Part shown: positions 34,959 through 44,938 of the stretch, one piece after another
Layout of the letters: each line of letters starts with the position of its first letter
Numbering within the stretch: position 1 is the stretch's first letter
Origin: Ganoderma boninense
Lineage: Eukaryota > Basidiomycota > Agaricomycetes > Polyporales > Polyporaceae
Assembly: GCA_002900995.3 (NCBI GenBank)
Contig: CM035310.1
Span: 1,021,176 to 1,085,175 of the forward strand
Direction of reading: 5' to 3'
Length of the DNA stretch: 64,000 nt
Made by a program: the position numbers and the translations under genes
The notes under the pieces: generated by a model
The model's database searches: none
Seen by the model: only the letters and a program-made list of their open reading frames with translations
Told to the model about the DNA's origin: nothing

Positions 34959-36557
34959 TTGTCTTCAAGTTCTTTCTTGATAGTTGCAACCATGGTCCCT
35001 CGGTCGGCCCTCACTGAACTCGATATATCGGAACAGAAAGTCGTCTTCGCAGGCTCGGTCGTGATCAGACACCCCGGCGTCGGCGCAGTCTTGTTCATTT
35101 TCCCTGCCTACTCAAGACTCGATCTCGCTCAGGCTGACTCCTCCCAATGCCGGTCTGGTGTATGCCATATCCTTGCTCTCGATGCGTGCCGCGTTGTCAC
35201 CAATCACGCCGCTAACAACCTGGAGGACTTCCTTGCACGCGATCGCGAAGGAAAAATCCGCGTGCCCATTGACGACGTCTCGCTCCTAACATGCGGCGAC
35301 TACTATTACTTCCTTGGTCCTCTTGAACCTCATACCAATTCCAACTACTCTATTGTCAAAAGCTTCTCTGCGTTCGTTTTCCCCCCTCAGATACCCGACA
35401 ACTGGTACGCCGCACGGGCCAGCGCTCGGTGGACGGCAGTCACAGGCCCCATTCAAGTCGTTTCGCCAACAAACATGTCTGACTACGTCGTGGCAAGAGA
35501 CCAGTGCTGCATCGTCACGAAGTACCGAAATTGTGCGTTGTTTCGTATTGTATTCGTGTTGGCGCACCGTCGCTGATTTATGTCGGGAAATGCTGCCCTA
35601 GTCACCCAATGCGCTCATCTCGTGCCCAGAGCTGAGGCGGCTTGGTTCATGGCAAACGAAATGATCTTTTGTTCCGCCGGCAACGAAGATGCAGGCGTCG
35701 ACACCCATACGAATGGCATCTCGTTACGGGACGACGTGCTTCGCTGCCTCGAATCTCACGCCTTCGTTTTCTATCCTGCCGGCGACGATCAGTTCATGAC
35801 GTACTTTGTGCAATGCAACGGCTACCCTGACTACACAGAGCTGCTCCATGAGAGACTCGTGACGATTCACCCCACAGTCGCCGTCGAGTACCTCTATGCA
35901 CGTTTCGCTTATACGGTTATACACCTCCTGCGCATGCCGGCGTTCTTCAATCCAGTCCCTGACAACCCTATGGTCAAGGTCGCTGAAGAGGGGTTAGCGT
36001 TGCAGCAGGCGGTGCAGCAGGTGCCAAAGGCTGCTAAGCTTCTAGCCATCGACGAAGACACCCGTGCGTATACTGCTTCGCAACATACCTACTGGCTGAC
36101 GCCTCTTTTACCCCAGCAATACCTAAGGCATCAAAGTCCGAAGAAGCACAGGTATGCAGAGGAAGCGAGGATTTGGACGTCGGTATGTACGATTACGATT
36201 GCCTCAAACCAGCCATTTTCAATCTTCCCCAGAGGATTCTTATGTAGACGGTGACGCACGATGGAGAGCCAGGCTTTTGGCACGGCTTCCTGAATTCGGT
36301 ATGTCATCTTCCCGCACGCCCCCTCCAAATCTCATTGACTTACCCTCTCATTCTGCATCTGTTCAGCTACGCTTGACGAAGTCGAGTATCCACCTGAAGG
36401 CGTGTGCGTACACATGGAGACTCCCCACATGTTGCGGTTGAAGTCTGAGTACATCCGGGAGAACCCGCAGGTGTGGCAGACATCCACGACGCCCGAAGGC
36501 ACAGTGCGCGAGGACGAGGAAGGCTTCCTGGCGAAGTGGATGACGCGGCCCGCCTAA
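34959..36557 (+). pseudogene. HNH-nuclease domain protein, right copy, frameshifted in exon 2
   Basis: Exons 34959-35532, 35602-36182, 36233-36298 and 36367-36557, with introns of 69, 50 and 68 bp. Exon 1 is fully open (MSSSSFLIVATMVPRSALTELD to RDQCCIVTKYRN) and joins in phase to TQCAHLVPRAEAAWF, restoring the HNH_2-type motif. Exon 4 ends normally with FLAKWMTRPA and TAA. One base is missing near 36105, where this copy reads CGCCTCTTTTACC and the left copy CGCCTCGTTTTATCC. Without it the frame runs to an early stop past the HNH domain, so a truncated nuclease-domain protein could still be made. The in-frame ATG at 34992 is an alternative start. Confidence 0.7.
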
Positions 36558-37200
36558 GTAGGGATGCCGAGAATGTCGACCGTTGCAGACTCGGAGCTCA
36601 AGCAAGATCGTCAACATCGACTGGAGCGCCGTCCAGGCTCCGCAGACCGAAACACCTCCGTCTGAGCAACCTCGAGCTCTTCAAACCAAGTTCGCGGACC
36701 CGCGGCCGGCCCTCATCCTCCTCAGAAGGCCCAGAACCAGGACGAGCAACGTTGACCTGTCCGACGATCAGCTCACGGAGCCAGTAGTGTGGCGCACGGG
36801 CCTCCGGGTCACTGTGCCAACTCGTCGGATATGGCAGAAGCTCCGCCTCTGAAGATTCGGGGGAGGGGTTGAGCTGCGCAAGGGGGACGTGGACACTGGA
36901 TAGTCTGAATCGGGGACAGTGGCGGGCGAATGCTACGAGCCTATGGACCCAGTTCCCCAGGTCTGCATACTGTTCTACCCGACACGGCATCCCGCCCCCG
37001 CATTGCGACGAGTCTTGGTCCAGGAGTCCCAGAGGAGAGAGTCTCGAGACGAAGCTGGCCATTCTGAGGGGCGTAATTGAAGCTCTGGGAGAATAAGTGG
37101 CGTAAATGTCCGAGTACCGTACCCTCCCAGGATCATCGAAGGCGTAGCTCGGATACCGACCCAGACATGAGCCCGAGAACGCTCGTGGAGATGCCTCACA
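36558..37200 (-). pseudogene. Mirrored fragments of family I and II F-box genes
   Basis: Inverted counterpart of 5500-6430. The minus strand 37000-36700 gives VAFARHCPRF, VPLAQLNPSPESS and YWLRELIVGQVNVARPG, the family I ending. About 37200-37060 resembles the family II middle. No intact frame. Confidence 0.6.
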
Positions 37201-37285
37201 ACGTCCCTAAAGATGACCGTGACAGCACTGCCATCGAGAACGTGGCTAGTAGGACGCGCATCGACGTCTATCCAGACGACATGGA

Positions 37286-39196
37286 CTAGGATCGGGCATA
37301 CGGATTAAACGCAAAGGTAAGGCTCGAACCTCGCGTGCACTCCGGACACAGGCTCGAATCCTCATCCGCCACGGCCCAATCCTCCTGCATCACGAGTCTT
37401 TCCAGACGGAAGGGAGACGCTGCAAGCGGAAAGACCCCTCTCACAACGTCCGATACCCTCCCAGCCAAGTCCGCCCTTTCACTGCCAGCGGACAGCAGTA
37501 CCCTCGGTATGACGAGCGTCCGTAGGTCATGCATATGCGGCTCGCCAGATGGAGGACAGCCGTCGCGTGCGAGCGTCTCCGAGTCCTCCGTCATCTCCAT
37601 CGCAGGCAGATGGAGCACACTCAACCTCGGACAGTTCCGGGCGAAATGCGTGAGCGCGTGCAGCGGACCACCACGAACGCGTTTTGGGGGCTCGTCGTCG
37701 TCCGGGTGGTTCTGGAGAGTGAAGCCGAAGTAGGGCCAGACGCGCAGGTGGAACGCTTCCAGGGCGGGAAGGGCCTCCGCGACGGTGCGCAGGTCCGTCT
37801 CCGTGCAGACGATGTCGAAGTAGCTGGGGAACCCGAGCGAGAGGCGCCGCAGCGCGGAGAGGGCGAGGAGCGGGTGCGCAATGTCTAGGAGCGACAATGC
37901 GAAGGCGTCGTCGACGAGCGCGATGCCATATGCTACGCAGCCGCGTGGGGGCGGGACGCGCCCGTATGTTGCGGACACCCAGAGGCGCGTGATGGAGGGG
38001 TGTCGCGCGACGAGCGTGCGGAAACACTGGGTGGCGGCTTTTGCGAGCTCGGCGGCTGGCGCGCCGTAGTCCCAGCCTGTGATTGAGAGCGTGTGCATCG
38101 AAGGGAGGCGGACGGCGTCGAGCAGAATGCTGAGGTTGGCCCAAGTGCCTTCGACAACGAGTGTGGTGATGGACTTGAACATGAGCGAGCGACCAGTGGC
38201 TTCGGGGAAGTCCTCCCTAGACAACGAGATTGACAAGCGCTGCAGGGCAGGAAGCTCTGCCAGGAGCCGCAGGTTGTCGAGATCTAACAGTGGGAAGACT
38301 TGGAGATGACGCAGGTTACAGCAATGAGCCTGCAACAGGGATCCGCCAAGGATAGAGGGGTGGAAGTCGAGACGAAGGTTCTTGACTTCAGGAGCGGCGC
38401 TGAAGCTCTGGGTGAATATGGAGCGGAATTTCTCATCGAGTTCATACCAGCCGTCGTTGTTGACACTGAGGTTGAGGTTACGCACTGAAGGAGAGATGAG
38501 CGCGAAAGCTCCTGGGTTGGGAGCGTGTGGGGTAAAGTGGCAAAAAGCGACCGACAGCAGTCTCGGGAGGATTGGAGCGCGGTCAGTCACAGCCAAGAGG
38601 TCCTCCCATATAGCGCTCCATGCCGGGCCATCGAACACAAACAAGGTGATGGCACGGACGCGTGAGGCGTACTCCATGAATCGGGGCCAGTTAGGATGGG
38701 CACGAGGATCGTCGGCAGTCCGCAAAACCTGACGAAAAGCAGGTGATATGCGGTATGATTGGCAACGGTAGCTCATAACACAGGATGGAATTGAACTCAC
38801 GTATTTCAAATCATACCCTCTGAACAGCCTCCAACGTTTCTCGTAAGCCTCCGCAACACCAGGAATGCGGTATCCTCCTCCGCCTTGGTAAGGCAGACGA
38901 TAACGTTGAGGCTTCTTCCCGAGGTGTTCAACACCTTCTCGGACGCCTTCCCTGGTGGCGATCCCAAGTTCGCACAGGAGATCGGCGAGAGGCTGGTCGT
39001 CAGGCAACCGCTTCCACAAGACATTGAGAGCAGGGCCAGTGAATCCCCTGCAAGACCGTGCTGCGAACGACAGCGACCGGCGAGACTCGTAGGCTTGACC
39101 GTCGTCCGACTGGTGGATAGGATCGAGGCAGGAAAAGACGTGGTAGAGGATGTCTGGAACATCAGACAGGGAGCGAGATATCGCCGCACTGGTCAT
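37286..39196 (-). CDS. F-box/LRR-like protein, family II gene B' (right arm)
   Basis: Exons 39196-38801 and 38728-37286, 72-bp phase-0 intron, about 612 residues. It matches gene B along its whole length (MTSAAISRSLSDVPDILYHVF at the start, CPECTRGS near the end) with many substitutions but no frameshift. The intron is a multiple of three and lacks a stop here, so an unspliced message would also be translatable with 24 extra residues; in gene B the intron carries stops. Both arm copies keep open frames, unlike the HNH genes they travel with, which hints at selection on the F-box genes. Confidence 0.75.
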   Translation of the reverse strand: MTSAAISRSLSDVPDILYHVFSCLDPIHQSDDGQAYESRRSLSFAARSCRGFTGPALNVLWKRLPDDQPLADLLCELGIATREGVREGVEHLGKKPQRYRLPYQGGGGYRIPGVAEAYEKRWRLFRGYDLKYVSSIPSCVMSYRCQSYRISPAFRQVLRTADDPRAHPNWPRFMEYASRVRAITLFVFDGPAWSAIWEDLLAVTDRAPILPRLLSVAFCHFTPHAPNPGAFALISPSVRNLNLSVNNDGWYELDEKFRSIFTQSFSAAPEVKNLRLDFHPSILGGSLLQAHCCNLRHLQVFPLLDLDNLRLLAELPALQRLSISLSREDFPEATGRSLMFKSITTLVVEGTWANLSILLDAVRLPSMHTLSITGWDYGAPAAELAKAATQCFRTLVARHPSITRLWVSATYGRVPPPRGCVAYGIALVDDAFALSLLDIAHPLLALSALRRLSLGFPSYFDIVCTETDLRTVAEALPALEAFHLRVWPYFGFTLQNHPDDDEPPKRVRGGPLHALTHFARNCPRLSVLHLPAMEMTEDSETLARDGCPPSGEPHMHDLRTLVIPRVLLSAGSERADLAGRVSDVVRGVFPLAASPFRLERLVMQEDWAVADEDSSLCPECTRGSSLTFAFNPYARS

Positions 39197-39570
39197 GGTG
39201 GTATTCAGCGAGATGCAGTTTACTACGGGCGCAGCATAAGCCGGAGCCGCCGTGTAGTTCGCAGTTTTGTGTAGTTCTCGGAGACGTACCGCGCTCTCAG
39301 GCAGACCGGCCCTGGACCCATGCACATGCATTTAGCTCGTCCGACAACCTAGCTCCCATCGCGACTCCGACCACGAGGGAGAACTGCCGTGGTAGAGGAA
39401 AGCGTTGCCAATAGTGGATTCAGATGAGCAGGGACGGTGCAGTTGAGAAGATAGTTACTGGGCCCTGCAATGGGAGCAGAACTCGCCGCCATCAGCGGCC
39501 AGGACCCCGGGCAGAACCTCAAGCGCTCCGGCGCTAGATACATTCGGATGTCGATTATCAGGAGAACGAG
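39197..39570. other. Leader/promoter region of family II gene B'
   Basis: Reverse complement of the gene B leader up to about 39513. Bases 39480-39545 also match the leader upstream of the mitoribosomal gene (10895-10955). Confidence 0.5.
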
Positions 39571-40820
39571 TGAACTATGGATCATCCTCCGCCGGATTCC
39601 GTCGGAATCCGGCGGAATCCGGCGAAACGAGCGCTGGAGGGCACCAGGCAAGCGCAGAACGGTAGTGTAGAGGCATGGAACGACTGCAGGAGAATACACA
39701 GCAGTAGAAAACGATATAAAGGTGTGATATTCTGTGGATATGTCCTACGTGAATGGGCAATATCCTTCTCAGCCCCAACCATGATATACGTTGGCGCACT
39801 GTCTATTCACGAAACACTTACATGGTGCAGGCTGACGGAGAAGTCCGCTGGCCTGCATCCGGATACGTTGATGTTGTGAAGGGCAGCGGTGTGTCTAGAT
39901 CGACGATAAGCATGCTAACTGAGCATCACGGATGAATGCACCAAGGTGCCTCTCTATACCACGACTGCGCAACACGCAGGCGCACCGTGCATTTACGAAG
40001 CAATAGCACTATCGGCCTGGCGTCCGACGGAGGTGTTACCGCGATATACGTAGGTGCATCATCCATGTACGGAACGTCTGTACAGTGCAGGCTGACGGCG
40101 AACTCTGTTGGCCTTGCGTCTGAGCCTCGAGTCGGGAGGTGTTGATACTCCGAGTGTGTATCAACGCCAGCTCGCCGTTGAACCACGCTGACCTACGAAA
40201 AGGGGATCCAGCAGAGATTTCCGCTGGCCTGACTCCTGTCTCTGATATACACAGATGACAGGCGTGCAGCTCAGAGCTAGCACTAAGAGACCGTATCATG
40301 TGCATACGCAAGGTTTCGCCCTCACCATCCTAACCGGGATATGCGGAGACGCACCGCATTTTGACGCAACACCCGCAACTGCGAAACTCTGGGGCCTTCT
40401 GTCTGGAAATGCGCTAGCCTTGCACCTGGAGGCGTGAACAATGAAGGATGAGTTGTTCAAGTTGGTGAGCACAGCGCTGCTCACATTGTACTAGTCAGTT
40501 ACCATACCGTATGCACACGCAAGGCTTCCCCTTCCCCCGTCTGACCACCATATACGTAACCGCAGCGTATATTGAGGCAACACTTGCTTTGTACGTCGCA
40601 GCTGCAAAATACGCTGGCCTTGAATCTAGAAGCTTAAAGACCGTGAAGATTAGCGGTGTGCAGTCATTTTGGTTGAGGAAGGAACATGAATATAGAGGAC
40701 CAGACGAAACCGCACGCTGGCGTACAAACTGGTCATCCGTGCTCGAAATTGGACAGGCGCTTGGTCCGACGGATTCCGGCGGAATCCGGCGGAATCCGGC
40801 GGACGGTGCACCATAGTTCA
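39571..40820. mobile_element. 1.25-kb element with inverted GGAATCCGGC arrays at its ends
   Basis: The left end TGAACTATGGATCATCCTCC is followed by tandem GGAATCCGGC units. The right end is the inverse: GGAATCCGGC units, then CCATAGTTCA. GATTATCAG occurs beside both ends (39553-39561 and 40821-40829), possibly a target duplication, though nine extra bases stand between it and the left end. The interior carries about four degenerate direct repeats of 210-290 bp starting near 39780, 40041, 40333 and 40544, each with an ATATACGT-like start and a GCTGGCCTTG-like block. No coding gene is seen. The class of element is unknown. Confidence 0.55.
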
Positions 40821-41055
40821 GATTATCAGACTCTTCGTGAGCCCTTCATGCCTCCCATGCAAGAAATCGAAATATGCTGAACCAGTCCTCCTTCTCACAC
40901 TATTCACAGTGCTGTGAAGCTCTGATGCAAACCACAGATTATAGATTGAACACCCTCCTCCATTTGACTATTACTTCTCCACCGAGGACAGGACGACTGG
41001 CACCGGACTACTTAAACCAAATAATGTCCGGCCTGGCAGTCTGCGTAACTCCATG

Positions 41056-42517
41056 TCAGATTCGAAGAACCGCAAACGGGAAGACTCTTTCCATCAAACC
41101 ACGGAACTGCACCGCGAATTCTCTGCGGCGGCTCAGGTCTGAACTGTCATCTCTAGAATGCGTTCGGACACGACCCACGCTTAACTTACGCAGCCAATGT
41201 GGTGCAGCCGGGAGGGGCACCGAGTCGACCGACGGGTCGGACTCGGACTGCACGATTCGGTGAATGTCAAGGTTGCGCAGGCGGGGACAGTGGCGGGCAA
41301 ACGGCAACGACGGACTCGACGTCCGCGCGCTGCCGCTGGACCCCGTCCCACTCCGAGTCACTGTAGTCTTCATGGTTCAGGCTGAACGTCTCGAGATCCG
41401 GCCATGCTTCCACGAATGCGCGGAAGTCGGCAGGGGTGTAGGGCACGAGGGGGCCGTGGAACGACACGGTGAAGCTCCGAATGGCGCGATGAGCGAGCAA
41501 TGGGGCGACGAGCTCGGCGAGCGGAGCGTCGGCTTCCAGGTTACCCAAGTAGCCCATCTTTCGTGCCGATTCCTGGGTGCTGCGCCATTCGAACGCCGTG
41601 AGGGAGGGACATTTGGCGAGGAGGGTGCGGAGGTGCCCTGGGAGTTCCTTGGACATGGTGTTGGAGTCGCTGTGCAATTCATCGACAGAGAAGCTTTGCA
41701 GCCGAGGGGCGTCAACGTAGGCGAGGAAGACACCAAGTCCGCCAAACGCGTAGCAGGACATTTCGAGGTTGCGAAGCTCTTTGAAGGTCATAGGGTGCTG
41801 CGCGGGTTGCCATGATCCAAGGACAAAGGTGAGAGATTCGAGGTGAGGGAGGGTGGTCAGGAAGCGGAGATCCTCCAGTTTGATCAGTGCACCGTGACGA
41901 TGCAGTTCAAGGTGGCGCAGGTGACGATGCGACCGTGAAAGCGATTCCACATCCACAGGTTCATCTAGTAGTGGTACATGAACATCCAGCGTTTCGATCG
42001 ACGAGAAAGTTCCTGCTGGCAAGGCGCTCCTCAGACGGGTGAGATCCCCTTCGCGCACCCGAGGGAGTGTCACCTCAAGCTCGCGTATGCCATTCCCGGA
42101 CGGGTTCAGAAGGCGCAACGTGCCCATGTCGATAGGCATACCGGAATCCATACTCCGCATAGCTGCCCGCTTTAAATGAGGAAGGATGGGCGCATCGCCA
42201 AACGTAATAGAGAGTTGACACCAGAAAGTGTCTTCCAGCAACTTCGTATGCGGACCGATGTCCACATAGTGAGCAAACGGGTCGATAATGATTTCGCGTA
42301 CGAGAGCAGCGTATTCCTGGAACCGTTTCCAACCCGATTCGTGGGTCGCCGGTGTCCCGCACAATTCCTAAATAGAAAGCTATTATGATCTCATCCATGG
42401 TAAGGCGCAAAGTGTACTCACCAAGGGGGGGCCATCCTTCCACTGAGTAAGGTGCGAGAGGATTTGATAGAGGGTATCGAGATCGATATTGCGGACGGGA
42501 GTCTGAGGCGTTGCCAT
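41056..42517 (-). pseudogene. F-box/LRR-like protein, family I copy 2, F-box mostly lost
   Basis: Exon 1 (42517-42422) encodes only 32 residues, MATPQTPVRNIDLDTLYQIL...DGPPL. The stretch that in other copies reads RKAL..LAR.HSS.TRPALA.MWRSLP is absent, although the intron (54 bp) and phase are kept. Exon 2 (from 42367) opens ELCGTPATHESGWKRFQEYAALVREI and is open for about 365 codons. Near 41305 an extra base shifts the frame in the VVAFARHCPRL segment; the family ending FRGLMERVFPFAVLRI follows in the new frame to 41056. With half an F-box and a broken end it is unlikely to work as an SCF adaptor. Confidence 0.7.
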
Positions 42518-42629
42518 TAGGACTTAGGATGAGGCTGGAGAGGTGTTTAAGATAGCTCTGGCAAGTCGAGTACTCGTTCTATGGACTAGATGAGGCTCGA
42601 GGACTGGGGCAAGGAATGATTAATAATCG

Positions 42630-42925
42630 GCGAGCGTCGTCGAGCACAAGTTGAGCGCTAGCGCTGAATCTCGACATTTGATCACGATATCATTGGAATA
42701 GTGTGGCTGTGCTACGTATGTAGCCTGACTCGCTTCGCCTCGGAGGTGGTCGGAGCGTTCCCGTTCTGACCATGATCCTTGCCCGTCCCAGACCCATTGT
42801 ATCAGAGAAAGTAAGTCATGCGAATGTATTGAAAAAGACGCGCTCACACCCCCATGGTCACGTACAATTGTGACATCAGTATTCGCACCTCATAGCTAAC
42901 GGTTTGGTCCTTCAAGGGACAACAG
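42630..42925 (-). promoter_or_regulatory. Upstream region of family I copy 2, repeated at 8103-8390
   Basis: Lies between copy 3's 3' end and copy 2's ATG. Its inverted match at 8103-8390 is close across about 290 bp, which is unusual for intergenic DNA here. No terminal repeats typical of a transposon were found. Promoter function is inferred from position. Confidence 0.45.
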
Positions 42926-42947
42926 TTTTGGAGGGCTAGGCCGCTAA

Positions 42948-44634
42948 CTAGGATGCAAAGTAATTAGTGCTGGTACTGTGCCGGCTTCGCCACGGTGTCT
43001 CGAGGTATAGAGTCGCGGATGGAAGCATCTGCACCAGCAATCCGCGAAACTGCACCATGAAACCTTGGTGGCGCTCCTCATCCTGAGGCTTCGCCCTCCG
43101 GGAGCACACAACTTTGTCCACAGACAACTCCCGCAGCCGGTGCCGCGCAGGAGGGCAGCGCAGCAACTCGAGCAATGCCTTAGAGCCAAACTGCTCCACC
43201 CTCGGAAGCACGAGGCTGCGAAGCCCAGGACAGTTGCGTGCAAAGACGAAAACCGTCTCGACGTCCGCATAGCGCTCCCCCTGTTTCCAAGTGCCGTCGT
43301 CCCACTCGTCGTCAAGGCTGAACGCCTCGAGGTCCGGCCACGCTTCCGCGATGGTGCGGAAGTCGGCGGGTGTGTAGGGTACGATGGGGCCGTCGAACTG
43401 GATCGAGAAACTCCGCATGGTGCGGTGCGCGAGCAGCGGCGCGACGAGCTCTGCGAGCGGGGCGTCGCATTGCCGGCCGCCCGAGTAGTGTTTCCGATCC
43501 CTCGTCCGGCTGCTGGTCCACTTGAACGCCGTGAGGGGGGGGCACTTCGCGACCAGCGCGTGGAAGTCGTTCGCGATTTCTGGGGGCATGTGGCGCGAGT
43601 CTCCATGTGCCTCGGAGATGGAGAACCTCTGGAGCGGGGGGGTCGAAGTGGACGAGGACGGTCACGCTGGTGCAGCCGAGCCGGGAGTTGGATAATGTGA
43701 GGCTCAAAAAGCCTAGAGAGCGTGATATGGAGGTCTGATGAATGCCATAAGCTCATGCCGGAGACGTTTAGATGTTCGAGATTAGCGAGGGCATGAAGAT
43801 CGGTGGGCCCAATCCTTGCGCGTTCGAACTTGAGAGAGCGTAGCCGCGGATGTGAACGGGTAGGCGACGTTATGTTCAGAAGCAGGAGTTCTCTAGATCT
43901 TGTACCGCAATCGAAAGTACCCGGAGGCTTGTGATCGACGAGAAAGACGCTGCAAGGGTTTTCTTTAGCCATTTGATGTCTCCTCCGGCCGCACTAGGGA
44001 AGGCGAATTAATTGAGTTCAGAGAGGGACGCTGGGTTTAGAAGGTGAAGAATGGGCGTGACGCCGGCAGCCGAGGACAGACAGCACCAGAAGACGTCTTG
44101 TAACAGCCTCACAGGACGGCTCACAGAGGGGACGAAGGGGTCAATGATGATTTCTTCGACTAGCGCGGCATATTCTTGAGACCGCAACCAGCCCGCCTTA
44201 TGCGCGGCTAGTGTCCTGTACAATTCCTGGAAAAGATATAAACCGATTGGATTAGCTTCGGGAACCGATGTCACACACTAGAGGGGGCTTATCCAGCTGC
44301 CGCAGAATAGGTGTCCGAGCAATCGTGATGATGCGACGCAGGTAGTACTCCAGCCAAAGTTTTGACTGGGAAGAGAGGCGGCCACGTCGCAGCCAGGGCT
44401 GGTCGAGCAAAACTGGTGTGGACTCTCTACAAGCGAGACAAGATCTGGTGACCCCAATTTTGAGACACGCGTTTCTTCAAAGGTGGCATAGTACTTAGCA
44501 TCGTAAGCTTTGGTGTCCCGCAGTGTGAGACTCTGTGGGAGGATGTGATAGAAGATATCATGGATTCCAGTGCAAGGGCGCCTGAGACTCGGAGCCGCAG
44601 GTATGACGTGTTTCTCAGAGTGGTATGTGGCCAT
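42948..44634 (-). pseudogene. F-box/LRR-like protein, family I copy 3, multiply frameshifted
   Basis: Starts MATYHSEKHVIPAAPSLRR with GIHDIFYHIL as F-box-like motif. One extra C near 44428 throws ARPALAATW out of frame. A second exon from about 44226 (ELYRTLAAHKAGWLRSQEYAALVEEIIIDPF) ends at a stop near 44008. The LRR-like part continues in a different frame from 43972 and again from 43589 to 42948 (LVAKCPPLTAFKW, FRTIAEAWPDLEAFSL, FRGLLVQMLPSATL). At least three lesions make this the most decayed member of the right-hand array. Confidence 0.7.
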
Positions 44635-44938
44635 GGAAGGTTTGAATGAACTGCAAAAAGTACTCACCTTGAACTGTGAGGTGGAGAGCTACGGATCACG
44701 ATACATACATAAGCGCTTGCAATCCGTGGCACCACGTAGGTCACGGCAGTGCGGTCAACGTCGATCCGAACGCCGAAGAATGAAATTTACTGAACGAAAC
44801 CACCAGTTGTTTTCTCCACAAAAGATACAAGGTACGTATAAGTGAAGGTGGTCACTGATTCGATCGCTAATTATCCCCATTGGCCGATGCGCGTGGCGGC
44901 CATTGTGGCTCAGCCGTACTTGGACACAGTCAGCCTGC
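44635..44938. other. Intergenic region between family I copies 3 and 4
   Basis: About 0.3 kb; nothing beyond the presumed promoter of copy 3 and the 3' end of copy 4. Confidence 0.35.

Larger units (their letters stand above)
34886..39513. repeat. Right arm of the long inverted duplication
   Basis: Reverse-complement copy of about 3187-8095. The inner edge is at TCAGATCAGGGGCTA (34886). The outer end fades near 39513, after GGCGGCGAGTTCTGCTCCC. Gene order is mirrored: HNH gene, composite fragments, family II F-box gene, leader. Confidence 0.85.

Noticed and set aside
39571..40820. CRISPR-like or satellite array
   Set aside because: Units of 210-290 bp are too long and too diverged for CRISPR, which is not expected in a fungus, and too few for a satellite.
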